Origin: Teredinibacter turnerae T7901
GTDB taxonomy: Bacteria; Pseudomonadota; Gammaproteobacteria; Pseudomonadales; Cellvibrionaceae
Direction of reading: 5' to 3'
Assembly (NCBI RefSeq): GCF_000023025.1
Contig: NC_012997.1
Location: forward strand, 2,725,125-2,789,124
DNA: 64,000 nucleotides
Both the position numbers and the translations under genes were made by a program. This document shows, piece by piece, positions 9,163 to 18,203 of this stretch. The notes beneath the pieces are model-generated. The model had not been told where the DNA came from, did no database searches, and worked only from the letters and a program-made list of their open reading frames with translations. Within the stretch, counting starts at the first letter, position 1, and every line of letters begins with the position of its first letter.

Positions 9163-9744
9163 ATGACGCAGCCTGAAGCGGACGGCGGCCAGGCGCTTGA
9201 TGAAGCAAGCTGGTCCCATGTTAAAGAGACGATCAACATGCTCTATTTGGCAGTGTGCCAGATAGAGGCAACCATGACAGATTCCAACAAGTCAGTTGAT
9301 ACCTTGACTGACTCGTTCACCAAGCTAGCGACCCACACTAACTCAGTGGTCGCGCAGGTGCAGGATTTGTCCAAGGTGGAAGAGCTCGCGTCATTCAAAA
9401 GCGATTTAACGACTACCGCGAGCGCACTCAACGTCAATATCAATTCTTCTATTCAGGCATTTCAGTTCTACGACCGCGTATGTCAGCGACTCGACCACGT
9501 GGCTCGCAGCCTGGAAAAAGTGTCACAGCTCATGAGTGAAAGCGAGAGCATTAAAGACCCGGTCGCCTGGCGGGATTTACAAAATAAAATTCGCGATAGC
9601 TACACCATGGAAGCCGAGCGCATCATGTTCGAATATATTATGCGCGGCGGGTCTGTTGTGGATGCCCTGGAAATTTACCGTCACCACTTCAATGCGGAAG
9701 AAGGCTCTCCCGATCAGGATAACGACGAGATAGAGCTGTTCTGA
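9163..9744 (+). CDS. Helical cytoplasmic protein, CheZ-like motif; function unknown
   Basis: 193 residues from ATG 9163, which has AGGA eight bases upstream; an earlier ATG at 9079 overlaps slt and is less likely. No signal peptide or membrane segment. The middle (about 40-135) is a long helical region with polar heptads (SFTKLATHTNSVVAQVQDLSKV). The segment FQFYDRVCQRLDHVARSL at about 113-130 recalls the helix of CheZ-type and chemotaxis-associated proteins (F-Q-F/D-Q-D-x-V-x-Q-x-x-x-H/R-V). That likeness is tentative. The C-terminus is acidic (EEGSPDQDNDEIELF), a tail shape used by some proteins to bind partners; CheZ itself ends in a short partner-binding helix. It sits 39 bases before the EAL-HDOD gene, so a shared transcript and role in signalling are plausible. 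Confidence 0.7.
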   Translation: MTQPEADGGQALDEASWSHVKETINMLYLAVCQIEATMTDSNKSVDTLTDSFTKLATHTNSVVAQVQDLSKVEELASFKSDLTTTASALNVNINSSIQAFQFYDRVCQRLDHVARSLEKVSQLMSESESIKDPVAWRDLQNKIRDSYTMEAERIMFEYIMRGGSVVDALEIYRHHFNAEEGSPDQDNDEIELF

Positions 9745-9783
9745 CCCTTACTCTGACCTTAAAAAAACCAAAAAATAAACTTT

Positions 9784-11004
9784 ATGCCAGACGTTGTACC
9801 GTTATTTGCCCGACAACCCATATTCGATCGATCTTACGAAGTTGTAGCTTACGAATTATTATTCAGACATTCCAGCACCAACGCCGCGGAAATTACCGAC
9901 GGAGATATGGCCACAGCTCAGGTGCTGCTGAAAGTGTTTGGTGAAAACCAGATTCAGGAGGTCATTGGCAACCACAAAGCGTTCGTCAACTACACACGAA
10001 AATTGGTCTGTACGCCACCGCCCTTGCCATCCAAACAGTTGGTCGTTGAGCTGCTTGAAGATATTCCTTTCGATAACGAAGTCGCCGCCGGGCTAAAAAA
10101 GCTGCGCCACGCTGGCTATGAAATCGCGCTGGACGATTTCGAGCTCACCGCCAAAACACAGCCCCTTCTCGCCTATGCCGATATTGTCAAGGTCGATGTG
10201 CTGGCACATAGCCGAGAGGGCCTGGCCGCAATTGTGGAACACTTGCGGCCATACAATAAAATACTGCTCGCCGAGAAGGTAGAAGATCATCAGACGATGC
10301 AGTTCTGCCTTGAACTGGGATTCAAGCTGTTTCAGGGGTATTTTTTGTGCAAGCCACAAATTGTGCAGGGCATTTCTGTCAGCGAAGGCAAACAAGCCAT
10401 TATTAAACTGATCTCTGTGCTGAACGACCCTGAGGTCGAGTTCGACACCATAGTTAAAACTATTGCCACCGACCCTAGCCTCAGCTACAAAATACTTAGG
10501 CTGGTTAACTCATCTGCAATTGGTTTGCCTCGTCATGTGGAATCGTTAAACCAGGCGGTAACATTACTTGGCTTGAGCGCAATTAAAAATTGGGCAAGCT
10601 ACCTGCTCATGGCAAACAGTTCAGACAAACCGCGCGAGCTGTGTGTTATCAGCATGTCTCGCGCGAAATTCTGTGAGCAATTGGCAACAAAGATTAATGG
10701 CCGGGCATTGGCAGATGCAGGTTTTACGGTGGGTTTGCTCTACAACCTTGATGCCTTCCTTGACATGCCCATGGCAGAGCTTATGGAGCGGTTGCGCCTG
10801 GCGGAGAACCTGAGCGATGCCATTATTCATCAGCGCGGGTTACTCGGCGATATCCTCCAAAATGTGCTGTACTTCGAGCGCGCGCAATGGCATCAGGTGA
10901 ATTGGAAATTGTTCGCCCAACACAGTATCGACGAAGAACAACTCACCGCGATCTATAGCAACAGCATCCAGTGGGCGACAGAAACGGTATCGTCGCAGGT
11001 GTGA
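9784..11004 (+). CDS. EAL-HDOD signalling protein (YuxH type)
   Basis: 406 residues, soluble. Residues 1-200 are a compact EAL domain: the signature is YELLFR in place of EALLR, but VNYT, VELLED, LDDF, VKVD, LAEKVED and FQGYFLCKP remain in order, so most metal-site positions are still recognisable. Residues about 200-400 are an HDOD domain (NDPEVEFDTIVKTIATDPSLSYKILRLVNSSAIGLP, then AVTLLGLSAIKNWASYLLM). Proteins of this build usually lack or have weak c-di-GMP phosphodiesterase activity and act as signal adaptors; activity here cannot be told from sequence. No DNA-binding or membrane segment. Probably transcribed with the preceding gene. Confidence 0.9.
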   Translation: MPDVVPLFARQPIFDRSYEVVAYELLFRHSSTNAAEITDGDMATAQVLLKVFGENQIQEVIGNHKAFVNYTRKLVCTPPPLPSKQLVVELLEDIPFDNEVAAGLKKLRHAGYEIALDDFELTAKTQPLLAYADIVKVDVLAHSREGLAAIVEHLRPYNKILLAEKVEDHQTMQFCLELGFKLFQGYFLCKPQIVQGISVSEGKQAIIKLISVLNDPEVEFDTIVKTIATDPSLSYKILRLVNSSAIGLPRHVESLNQAVTLLGLSAIKNWASYLLMANSSDKPRELCVISMSRAKFCEQLATKINGRALADAGFTVGLLYNLDAFLDMPMAELMERLRLAENLSDAIIHQRGLLGDILQNVLYFERAQWHQVNWKLFAQHSIDEEQLTAIYSNSIQWATETVSSQV

Positions 11005-11051
11005 ATCTAACCGAGGTTACGAATCGGTAAGCACCCAAAAAACGGCGTTAT

Positions 11052-11072
11052 GAGCCGCAACTTTTGCGGTTC
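11052..11072. terminator. Weak hairpin between convergent EAL-HDOD gene and murB
   Basis: Nine-base stem GAGCCGCAA / TTGCGGTTC with a three-base loop and one G-T pair, lying between two convergent stop codons (11004 and 11097). It lacks an adjoining T-run on either strand; the nearest minus-strand T-run is about 10 bases further on. It may be a weak terminator. Confidence 0.3.
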
Positions 11073-11096
11073 ACGCACGCTGCTCTTAAACCTCCA

Positions 11097-12119
11097 TTAC
11101 GCCCCGAGCCATTGCGGTTCTACCTCCAGCTCGATACCGTAGCGCTGGCGAATACTGGATTGAATGGCTCCAGCCAGCTTGATCACATTCTTTGCCGATT
11201 TGTGCAACGGGTTGGTTAGTACCAGGGCTTGCTTGTCGTGAACACGCGCATCGAACGCCTGCTTGCCTTTCCACCCAGATTTTTCTATTAGCCAGCCGGC
11301 GGCAATTTTGCTGTACCCCTCTCCCGCCGGAAAATACACAATGTCCGGGTATAACCCTTTCAGCTCATTTACCACGCCATTTGCTACTACCGGATTTTTA
11401 AAAAAGCTGCCGCAATTCGGAAGCACGGATGGATCCGGCAACTTTTCACGACGAATGGTAGCAACGGTATGTGCAATTACCTCTGCGGTTAATCGCGACC
11501 GACTAATACCCGCTAGCGCAGCCTTTAACGCTGGGTAATCCACACGAAATTCCGGTGAGCGGCGCAAGCGAAAATCCACAGAGACAATAACGTACTGATC
11601 GCGAAGTCGATTTTTGAACACACTTTCGCGATAGCCAAATTCACATGCGGCTGCATTGAACTCAACAATCTCCAAGGTTTTGCGGTTGACCGCGCGCAGT
11701 GCTAGAAATACATCTTTTAACTCGACGCCATAAGCGCCGATGTTTTGAATAGGCGCCGCGCCAACCGACCCGGGGATAAGAGCCAGGTTTTCTATGCCGC
11801 ACAACGACTGGCTCAGCGTCCACAGCACAAACCGGTGCCAGTTCTCACCGGCCGCCGCTCGCACAATCGTGTACCTGTCGCCCTCTTCAATAACTTTGAT
11901 GCCGCGAAGTGCAGGCTGAACCACCAACCCCAAAATCTTCTCCGGTAATAAACAATTACTCCCGCCCCCGAGAATAGCAACCGCACGCTCGTGCTTTTGC
12001 GCCCAACGCAGAGCCTGGCGCAATTCCTGTTCACTGGTGGCCCGTGCAAAAAAACGTGCGCTTGCTGGTACGGCAAGCGTATTTAATGGCTGCAGATTAA
12101 CGTGTTCTTCAATCTTCAT
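11097..12119 (-). CDS. murB: UDP-N-acetylenolpyruvoylglucosamine reductase
   Basis: 340 residues, matching the type I MurB length (E. coli 342). Reduces UDP-GlcNAc-enolpyruvate to UDP-MurNAc with NADPH and FAD, the second committed step of peptidoglycan synthesis, in the cytoplasm. FAD-binding motifs AILGGGSNCLLPE (about 47-60) and LIPGSVGAAPIQNIGAYGVE (about 114-133) are present. The active-site serine lies in NCGSFFKNPVV. Last gene of the exbB-exbD-lpxK-kdsB-phosphatase-murB run; its ATG overlaps the end of the phosphatase gene by 4 bases (12116-12119), so the two are translationally coupled. This order matches pseudomonads. Confidence 0.96.
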   Translation of the reverse strand: MKIEEHVNLQPLNTLAVPASARFFARATSEQELRQALRWAQKHERAVAILGGGSNCLLPEKILGLVVQPALRGIKVIEEGDRYTIVRAAAGENWHRFVLWTLSQSLCGIENLALIPGSVGAAPIQNIGAYGVELKDVFLALRAVNRKTLEIVEFNAAACEFGYRESVFKNRLRDQYVIVSVDFRLRRSPEFRVDYPALKAALAGISRSRLTAEVIAHTVATIRREKLPDPSVLPNCGSFFKNPVVANGVVNELKGLYPDIVYFPAGEGYSKIAAGWLIEKSGWKGKQAFDARVHDKQALVLTNPLHKSAKNVIKLAGAIQSSIRQRYGIELEVEPQWLGA

Positions 12120-12595
12120 AAGGAGTCGCGTTCGATCTCCTTAAGCAAACCATCACAACTGTCTTCTAATAGATCGAGTACCGTTTCAAAGCCCTGATCA
12201 CCGCCATAATAAGGGTCCGGTACTTCGCTGTAGTGGGATTGTGAGGAAAACGCCAATAATAGGCGCAAACATCCGGAAAACTCAGGCGGCGCTATGGCTT
12301 TACTATTGGCCAGATTTTCGCGATCCATGACCAAAATGTAATCGTAAATCCGGAAATCGTCGGCTACCAATTGCCGGCCGCGCAATGGCGCCAAGTCGTA
12401 ACCCCGCGCCTTAGCTGCGGCGACTGCACGTTGGTCTGGCGGCTCACCGATATGCCATCCGGAAGTACCGGCGGAATCTATCTCGATGGTCTCCTCTAAA
12501 CCCGCGTCCGATACCTTTTTGCGGAACACGCCCTCGGCCGTGGGTGAACGACATATGTTGCCCAGGCAAACAAACAACACTTTAACTTTTTTCAA
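12116..12595 (-). CDS. Low-molecular-weight protein tyrosine phosphatase
   Basis: 159 residues, normal for the family. The P-loop CLGNICRSPTAEG (CX5R) is at about 10-22, and the general-acid loop DPYYGGDQGFE at about 127-137 (DP-Y/F-Y-G motif). Cytoplasmic cysteine phosphatase; in other bacteria such enzymes regulate exopolysaccharide kinases, but here the gene is part of the cell-envelope cluster and its substrate is unknown. It begins with TTG at 12595, directly after the kdsB TGA (12598-12596), with no usable ATG nearby; the start is read from the fit to the family N-terminus (KKVKVLFVCLGN). Confidence 0.92.
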   Translation of the reverse strand: MKKVKVLFVCLGNICRSPTAEGVFRKKVSDAGLEETIEIDSAGTSGWHIGEPPDQRAVAAAKARGYDLAPLRGRQLVADDFRIYDYILVMDRENLANSKAIAPPEFSGCLRLLLAFSSQSHYSEVPDPYYGGDQGFETVLDLLEDSCDGLLKEIERDSL

Positions 12596-13372
12596 TCAAA
12601 TGTCTCCAAAGCGTACTCTGACTCGCGATAAATCTTCTGGGGTGTCGACACCTCCGGGCACCTCAGCACAAGCGTCCTGGACGTGAATTTTGAGACCATT
12701 AGCAATTATGCGTAATTGCTCCAGTTTCTCGATATTTTCCAAAACACCACTCGGCCAGAGTACGAACTGATGCAAGAGCGCCACGCGGTAGGCGTAGATA
12801 CCAATGTGGCGCCGGGTTGCCGAATGAGCTGTTGATATTTGATTGGCAGAATGCGTGCCAAATTTAGCGTAGACATCTCTATCCCAGGGAATGGGGGCAC
12901 GTGAAAAGTAATGGGCGAAGTTTTGATCATCGCAAACCACTTTCACAACATTGGGGTTTATCACGTCTTCGAAAGCTGTAATCGGTTCGCACAGGGTCGC
13001 AGCACTGGCCGCTGAATTGGACTGTAAATTGCGCGCGACCTGATTTATCACTTCCGCCGGAATTAATGGCTCGTCCCCTTGCACATTCACTATGATTTCG
13101 TCATCGCCAAGCTTTAGCTGGCTTACGACTTCCTGTAGCCGGTCTGTGCCCGACGGGTGTTCCGCAGAGGTCATCAGTACATCGCCACCAAACCCAGTCA
13201 CCGCATCAAAGACGCGTTGATCGTCGGTAGCAACAACCACACGAGATGCTGCACTGCGCTGCGCACAGTTGTAAACATGCTCAATCATCGGCTTGCCACT
13301 GATCAATTGCAGCGGCTTACCTGGAAGTCGCTGGGATGCGTAACGCGCAGGAATAACTACAGAGAAAGACAT
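12596..13372 (-). CDS. kdsB: 3-deoxy-manno-octulosonate cytidylyltransferase
   Basis: 258 residues (E. coli KdsB 248). Activates KDO with CTP to CMP-KDO for the inner core of lipopolysaccharide. The N-terminal nucleotide-binding motif [17 protein letters not shown] is at 4-20, with [11 protein letters not shown] (about 67-77) and [10 protein letters not shown] (about 95-104) as the family's substrate loops. Starts at ATG 13372, 18 bases after lpxK. In E. coli and pseudomonads a UPF0434 (Trm112-like) gene sits between lpxK and kdsB; it is missing here. Confidence 0.96.
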
Positions 13373-13390
13373 TGCGAGTCCTTAAAGTTT

Positions 13391-14419
13391 CTAATCGGAA
13401 ATGGGCTGGCTCAGAGCACGGCCAAGAAGCGTGTAAAAGCACGTATCCAACACAGCATCGACGGCGAGATACCACCAGTTATCGCGCGCAAATTCAACGC
13501 ATTTGACCGCGTCTTTTTCGGTCATCACCAACGCAGTATCCCGGTCTAAATCACGGAAATCCGCCTCGGTGAACTGGTGATGATCGGCAAATTGTTTGCG
13601 CGCAAAGGCGGGGGACTCAGGGGGAAGCAGGTCTGTTAACGTCGCAAAAAACTTTTCCGGGTTACCAATCCCGGCAACCGCTGTAAATTTTTCAAAGCTG
13701 GTGATCAAATTAACCGGGCGGACCTCGCCAGACTTAACATTAACCAGCTTGTCCGGCTTTACGATATACCTAAAAACAGTTGCCGCTGCGGGCACATATG
13801 GAACCGGGCTGTTAGCGCCACTTATAAGTACAGCATCTACTTCAGCCAACCTGTGCGGCGGTTCTCGCAAGGGCCCAACCGGTAAACAATGACCATTGCC
13901 CAAACCTTTGCTGCCGTCGATCACAGCAATCTCGAACTGACGGGCCAAGCGATAATGCTGGAGCCCGTCGTCGGAAATCACCACATCACAAGCTGCCTGT
14001 GCGAGCAAAAACTCCACGGCCGCCACCCTATCCTCGCCTACCACTGTTGGAACATCGCAACTGCGCTGGATTTCGAGCGGCTCATCCCCAACCTGGCATG
14101 CGGTGCTGGCCCTTTCGACCATCAGGACGCCTGTAGTTGCACGCCCGTAACCGCGAGAGACAACGCCAGGGTGGCGGCCCAACGCTCGCAAGTGGGCTAC
14201 AAGTGCTTTAACCACCGGCGTTTTGCCGGTACCGCCCACGGAGATATTGCCAACCACAACCACTGGAACGCCGAATTCGACACCTGCTGCTTGTTGGCGC
14301 CGGCGCCTGGAGGCTGCGATAAACAAGCCCTCAAGCGGCGTGAGCAAACCCAGCAGTCCTGGCCGATGGTACCAACGCTGCTCAACAAACGCCTGTAGTG
14401 CAGACTTATTGCGCGCCAC
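13391..14419 (-). CDS. lpxK: Tetraacyldisaccharide 4'-kinase
   Basis: 342 residues (E. coli LpxK 328). Phosphorylates the 4' position of the lipid A disaccharide precursor at the inner membrane. The Walker A-type loop VGNISVGGTGKTPVV is at about 56-70 and the DDGLQHYRLAR motif follows at about 150-160. The N-terminus (ALQAFVEQRWYHRPGLLGLLTPLEGLF) is the amphipathic membrane-facing helix of the family. Begins with GTG at 14419, overlapping the exbD stop by 14 bases. Linked with exbB/exbD and kdsB as in many gammaproteobacteria where msbA-lpxK or exbBD-lpxK units occur. Confidence 0.96.
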   Translation of the reverse strand: MARNKSALQAFVEQRWYHRPGLLGLLTPLEGLFIAASRRRRQQAAGVEFGVPVVVVGNISVGGTGKTPVVKALVAHLRALGRHPGVVSRGYGRATTGVLMVERASTACQVGDEPLEIQRSCDVPTVVGEDRVAAVEFLLAQAACDVVISDDGLQHYRLARQFEIAVIDGSKGLGNGHCLPVGPLREPPHRLAEVDAVLISGANSPVPYVPAAATVFRYIVKPDKLVNVKSGEVRPVNLITSFEKFTAVAGIGNPEKFFATLTDLLPPESPAFARKQFADHHQFTEADFRDLDRDTALVMTEKDAVKCVEFARDNWWYLAVDAVLDTCFYTLLGRALSQPISD

Positions 14420-14846
14420 CGGTATCGCCGCCCTCTTGCGGTTGCTGAGTGGTAAGGCTCAAGTTGGCAAACCCCATCTGACCCGCGAGATCCATCACGG
14501 AAATAATCGCCTGATAGGGAGTTGCTGCGTCACCAGTGATAATCATTGGCATACTGGAGTCGCCCTGCGACACCTCTTCAATCGCTGCCCGCAGAGTGTT
14601 GGTTCGCGAGTTAACCAGGCTGCGGCCGTTAATGGCTAGACCGCCTTGAGCATTGATTACCACTTCGATCTGGTCCGCCTTGACTGTTTGCAGCTCGCCA
14701 ACGGCTTCGGGCAGATCGATTTTGAGGTGGGTCTCCTTGGTAAAGGTTGTCGACACCATAAAGAAGATCAGCAGTAGAAATACGACGTCGATTAATGGCG
14801 TCAGGTTAATACTGTCTTCGGTTTTAACTTGTCGCTTAAACTGCAT
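14406..14846 (-). CDS. exbD: ExbD/TolR-type biopolymer transport protein
   Basis: 146 residues, one N-terminal membrane segment (LIDVVFLLLIFFMVSTTF, about 17-34) followed by a periplasmic domain. The membrane aspartate that carries protons is in TPLIDVVFLLL. The protein works with ExbB to convert proton motive force to mechanical energy for an outer-membrane partner. No tonB or TonB-dependent receptor is nearby, so the partner is unknown; in related bacteria this lone ExbBD pair is a standard neighbour of lpxK and comEC. ATG 14846 is 2 bases after the exbB stop. Confidence 0.93.
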   Translation of the reverse strand: MQFKRQVKTEDSINLTPLIDVVFLLLIFFMVSTTFTKETHLKIDLPEAVGELQTVKADQIEVVINAQGGLAINGRSLVNSRTNTLRAAIEEVSQGDSSMPMIITGDAATPYQAIISVMDLAGQMGFANLSLTTQQPQEGGDTGGAQ

Positions 14847-14848
14847 AA

Positions 14849-15475
14849 TTACGCAACCTTCACGTCGACGCGCCGATCATTGTGCAGTGCATCTACCAGT
14901 TTTACCGCTTCCTGCTCCATGGTGACAACCAGCGTGTCAACGCGGCGAACAAAAAAGCGGTGCGCAATCATCGCCGGAATGGCAACGCACAAACCTGCCG
15001 CAGTCGTAATTAACGCTTCAGAAATGCCTCCGGCAAGCGCGCCAGCGTTGCCAGTCCCCTCCAGATTTAGCGCGGTAAAAACGTTAATCATGCCGATCAC
15101 TGTGCCGAGCAGTCCCAGTAGCGGTGCGATTGCCGCAATGGTACCGAGTGCGCCGAGGTAGCGCTCCATATCGTGAATAACCTGGTTGGCGGCTTCCTGA
15201 ATGCTGTCTTTCATCACATCGCGACCGTGGCGAGAATTACTCAATCCCGCGGCTAAAATTCGCCCGAGCTTGGAGGACTGGCGAAGCTGTTTAAGTTTCT
15301 CTGCATCCAGCTGGTTTTTTTGCAACCAGTTCCAAACCTCGCCTAACTGGTGACGTGGTGCTATTTTTTGCGAATTTAAGGTCCAGAACCGTTCAATACT
15401 AATCGCAACTACCGCAATCGAACACAGCAGAATCGGATACATCAGTATTCCGCCAGCGCTATAAATTTCTAACAC
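14849..15475 (-). CDS. exbB: ExbB/TolQ/MotA-type proton channel protein
   Basis: 208 residues from GTG 15475, chosen because AAGGAG lies six bases upstream; a longer frame from ATG 15505 has no such site and includes that Shine-Dalgarno in its coding part. Three membrane segments: ILMYPILLCSIAVVAISIERF near the N-terminus, and two in the MotA/TolQ/ExbB domain (GALGTIAAIAPLLGLLGTVIGMINVF, then ALITTAAGLCVAIPAMIAHRFF), with the conserved LLGLLGTV motif. Forms the inner-membrane pentameric motor around ExbD. First gene of the envelope run ending in murB. Confidence 0.94.
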   Translation of the reverse strand: MLEIYSAGGILMYPILLCSIAVVAISIERFWTLNSQKIAPRHQLGEVWNWLQKNQLDAEKLKQLRQSSKLGRILAAGLSNSRHGRDVMKDSIQEAANQVIHDMERYLGALGTIAAIAPLLGLLGTVIGMINVFTALNLEGTGNAGALAGGISEALITTAAGLCVAIPAMIAHRFFVRRVDTLVVTMEQEAVKLVDALHNDRRVDVKVA

Positions 15476-15590
15476 AGGTGACTCCTTTTTTGGAAACGAC
15501 GGCATTGCGCCGAAGGGCGGCTATGATAACCGATCCATAAGATGAATTCTGCGCTGTTTTGCAGCTCCTGTTCACGCTAAAAACTATCGC

Positions 15591-17993
15591 TCAATCGAAC
15601 CAGGGCCGCGGTAGACGATGCCGCTCCCCTTCAATGTGATAAACGCCATCTGCTTGTAAACTAAAGGAAATTCCACCGTCGAGATCGGTGCGGAATATTC
15701 GCGCGCCCTGCTGTGAATACCTGCGACTAATGTCTTTGTGGGGGTGGCCGTAGCGGTTGTTAAAGCCTGCGCTGATTACGGCAAATTCTGGGTCCAGTTG
15801 TGATACAAATTGGACTGAAGAGGAAGTTTTACTACCGTGGTGCGGCACGCTAAGAAGACTGATTTTACTTGGGAGTATTCCCGCCGTTAGCAAGTCAGCT
15901 TCGACCGACTGCTCAATGTCGCCTGCAATAAGTATTACCGTGCTCCCATACCGCACTACCAAGACACATGAGTGATTATTAGGCTTCGCGTCGGTAAAGT
16001 GCGAGGGGGGCCAGACCACCTCAAACTCTACGCGGTTCGCCTGCCAGTGCTGGCCCTGTTCGCAAGGAAACGGTGTATGTTTTGTGCGCGGTAATTGATC
16101 GGGCTCACCGGCGAGCACACTAGCAACCGAAACAGCGCCGCTTAGCCCGGCAAAGCCGCCAGCGTGGTCGTTATCGCGATGACTGATCACCACGCGATCA
16201 ACCTGTCGGCGACCGACATAGGCTAGGTAAGGTGCGACTACGCGGTCGCCCATATCAAACTCCGGCGAGTAACGGGCACCGGTATCGTATACAAGCGTGT
16301 AGTCTCCCGCTTCGATGATCACCGCCAGCCCTTGCTGCACATCGAGATGAGTTACACGCAACAGCGGTAACGGCGGCGGCCGGTGAAACAAAAACAGCAA
16401 CAACAACGCCCCACCTGGCAAGCGGAGGTGAGAACCGCGCGGAGCAAGAATAAATATCAACGCGACAACACCAATACCAACACGCATCCCTCCCCCCTGA
16501 AAAGGCGTCACAGGTAATTCATTTACCCGTGACCCCGTAGCGTGCAGCCAGGAAAGTATTGACCACAGTATCTGCATGACCTGTAGCGCCAGATTTAGCA
16601 GTGTATCGCCGCCGGAAAAACCAGTAATGCTCATCAGCCCTGCTAACATCAGTGCCGGTACAACAACGAAAGAAACCACTGGTACCGCGACAAGGTTAGC
16701 CACCGCTCCGAGTACAGGCACGGGTAAACCGATTAGAGTGAGGGGTATAGACATACCGACCAGCAAAAGCGCCTGCACCTTAACCAGTGAGAACACGGCA
16801 CCATCCCGGGGCGCGCGGCCAAGCAAACCCAGCCCCAGCACAGCGACAGCTGCGAAGCTCAGCCAAAAACCGCCGCTAACTGGCGCAAACGGATCGATTG
16901 CCAGTACGCCAATCAGTGCGAAGCTGTAAATCAGCCAAAAGTTGACTTGCCGACCACGCCACGCGACCAAACTGAAACAAAACACCATGATGCATGCGCG
17001 CTGGGTGGGGATCTCAAACCCCGCAAGCGCTGCATAGAAAAATGCGAATGCGTTTGCAAACACTGGGGCTAGCCAGGTCACACCGGCCGGTCGATAGACG
17101 GCAAGAACCCGCGCGAATCCAGCACCTATCGCAAAGCCGATTGTAGCCATCAAGCCGATATGAAGCCCTGAGATCGCCATTAGGTGTACTGTGCCGGTCG
17201 CCCGCAAAACATCCCACTGATCTTGAGTGATTGCGGACTGATCTCCGATGAGTAACGCGCGCAGCAGGCCTATTTGCGGTGACGCCCAGTTGTCGAATAA
17301 TACGCGTGCAAGTGTCTGGCGAGCCCGTTGCACACCCCATTTTCCCGGCCATTCGTGCCTCTGCTCCAACTGCACAACGCCAGCTTGGGAGTACACATAA
17401 CCCGTCGCACTGATTTTACGGCTGAGCAGCCAGGCCTGGTAATCAAATCCGCCTGGATTAACGCTGCCGCGGGGCCGTCTCAATCGAACCTTTGCCTGCC
17501 AGTTTTCGCCAGGTGACAGATTCACGGGTTGACCGGTGGCATACCAACTTAACCGCAAGCGTTTGCCAAGCAGGCGGCCGTTCTGTTCACCCGAGCCAAG
17601 CTGGGTTACGCGGCCGTAAAACTGGGTTACAAAGCGATTGTCGCCGCGGGCTTTAACCACCGGCAACGATTCCACCACAAAACGAATCGCCAGGGTTTGC
17701 CCTTCAAGGCCCGTTGGAATTTGCTCATCAATCCGTGTAATCAGCAGCGCCCCCTGAACGCTCAGGGCTGCTAGATAAATGCCGATCAGCAACAGTAATT
17801 TGCGCCACTGAGAGCGAAGAATCCACCAGCAACAAAACATCAACAAGGTAGCGATGGAACCCGCTTGGACAACACGTTCGAGGGTATAAAGGTGTACCTG
17901 TAACAATGCGGGTGTCAGTAAGCCAGCGGCAATACTGAACAGCAACATTGTAGGTGACTGGAGAATCGCCATCCTGGCGCTCGGTAAGATCAT
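15591..17993 (-). CDS. comEC: DNA internalization competence protein ComEC/Rec2
   Basis: 800 residues, polytopic. An N-terminal soluble OB-like domain lies at about 65-190, then the competence channel domain with around eight membrane helices (about 230-510, including MAISGLHIGLMATIGFAIGAG). The C-terminal metallo-beta-lactamase domain (about 545-790) carries ISHRDNDHAGGF, the HxDxDH metal motif, and VPHHGSKTSSS. It transports single-stranded DNA across the inner membrane during natural transformation; the C-terminal domain is thought to degrade the other strand. Start ATG 17993 has AAAGGA upstream. Other competence genes are not in this window, so whether the organism is transformable is open. 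Confidence 0.94.
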   Translation of the reverse strand: MILPSARMAILQSPTMLLFSIAAGLLTPALLQVHLYTLERVVQAGSIATLLMFCCWWILRSQWRKLLLLIGIYLAALSVQGALLITRIDEQIPTGLEGQTLAIRFVVESLPVVKARGDNRFVTQFYGRVTQLGSGEQNGRLLGKRLRLSWYATGQPVNLSPGENWQAKVRLRRPRGSVNPGGFDYQAWLLSRKISATGYVYSQAGVVQLEQRHEWPGKWGVQRARQTLARVLFDNWASPQIGLLRALLIGDQSAITQDQWDVLRATGTVHLMAISGLHIGLMATIGFAIGAGFARVLAVYRPAGVTWLAPVFANAFAFFYAALAGFEIPTQRACIMVFCFSLVAWRGRQVNFWLIYSFALIGVLAIDPFAPVSGGFWLSFAAVAVLGLGLLGRAPRDGAVFSLVKVQALLLVGMSIPLTLIGLPVPVLGAVANLVAVPVVSFVVVPALMLAGLMSITGFSGGDTLLNLALQVMQILWSILSWLHATGSRVNELPVTPFQGGGMRVGIGVVALIFILAPRGSHLRLPGGALLLLFLFHRPPPLPLLRVTHLDVQQGLAVIIEAGDYTLVYDTGARYSPEFDMGDRVVAPYLAYVGRRQVDRVVISHRDNDHAGGFAGLSGAVSVASVLAGEPDQLPRTKHTPFPCEQGQHWQANRVEFEVVWPPSHFTDAKPNNHSCVLVVRYGSTVILIAGDIEQSVEADLLTAGILPSKISLLSVPHHGSKTSSSVQFVSQLDPEFAVISAGFNNRYGHPHKDISRRYSQQGARIFRTDLDGGISFSLQADGVYHIEGERHRLPRPWFD

Positions 17994-18203
17994 GAAAAAT
18001 CCTTTTCAATCACGCTGTCGATTATTGTTAAACACCGCCGCTTTTCGGATAACAGTAGCCAAGCGAGCATGCTGTCGGCATAATACCAGCCCCTTTAGAG
18101 ACCATCCCGCGTGATCATCACACGTGTATTTCGCAGAGATATAGCCCGCTTAATTTAGCCTCGTTCATGCAGCCCATTGATCGCCGTAGGACCAAACCTG
18201 CTT

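Noticed and set aside
13157-14398. Plus-strand frames of 130 to 169 residues opposite kdsB and lpxK
   Set aside because: Antisense shadows; kdsB and lpxK show full family motifs on the minus strand.
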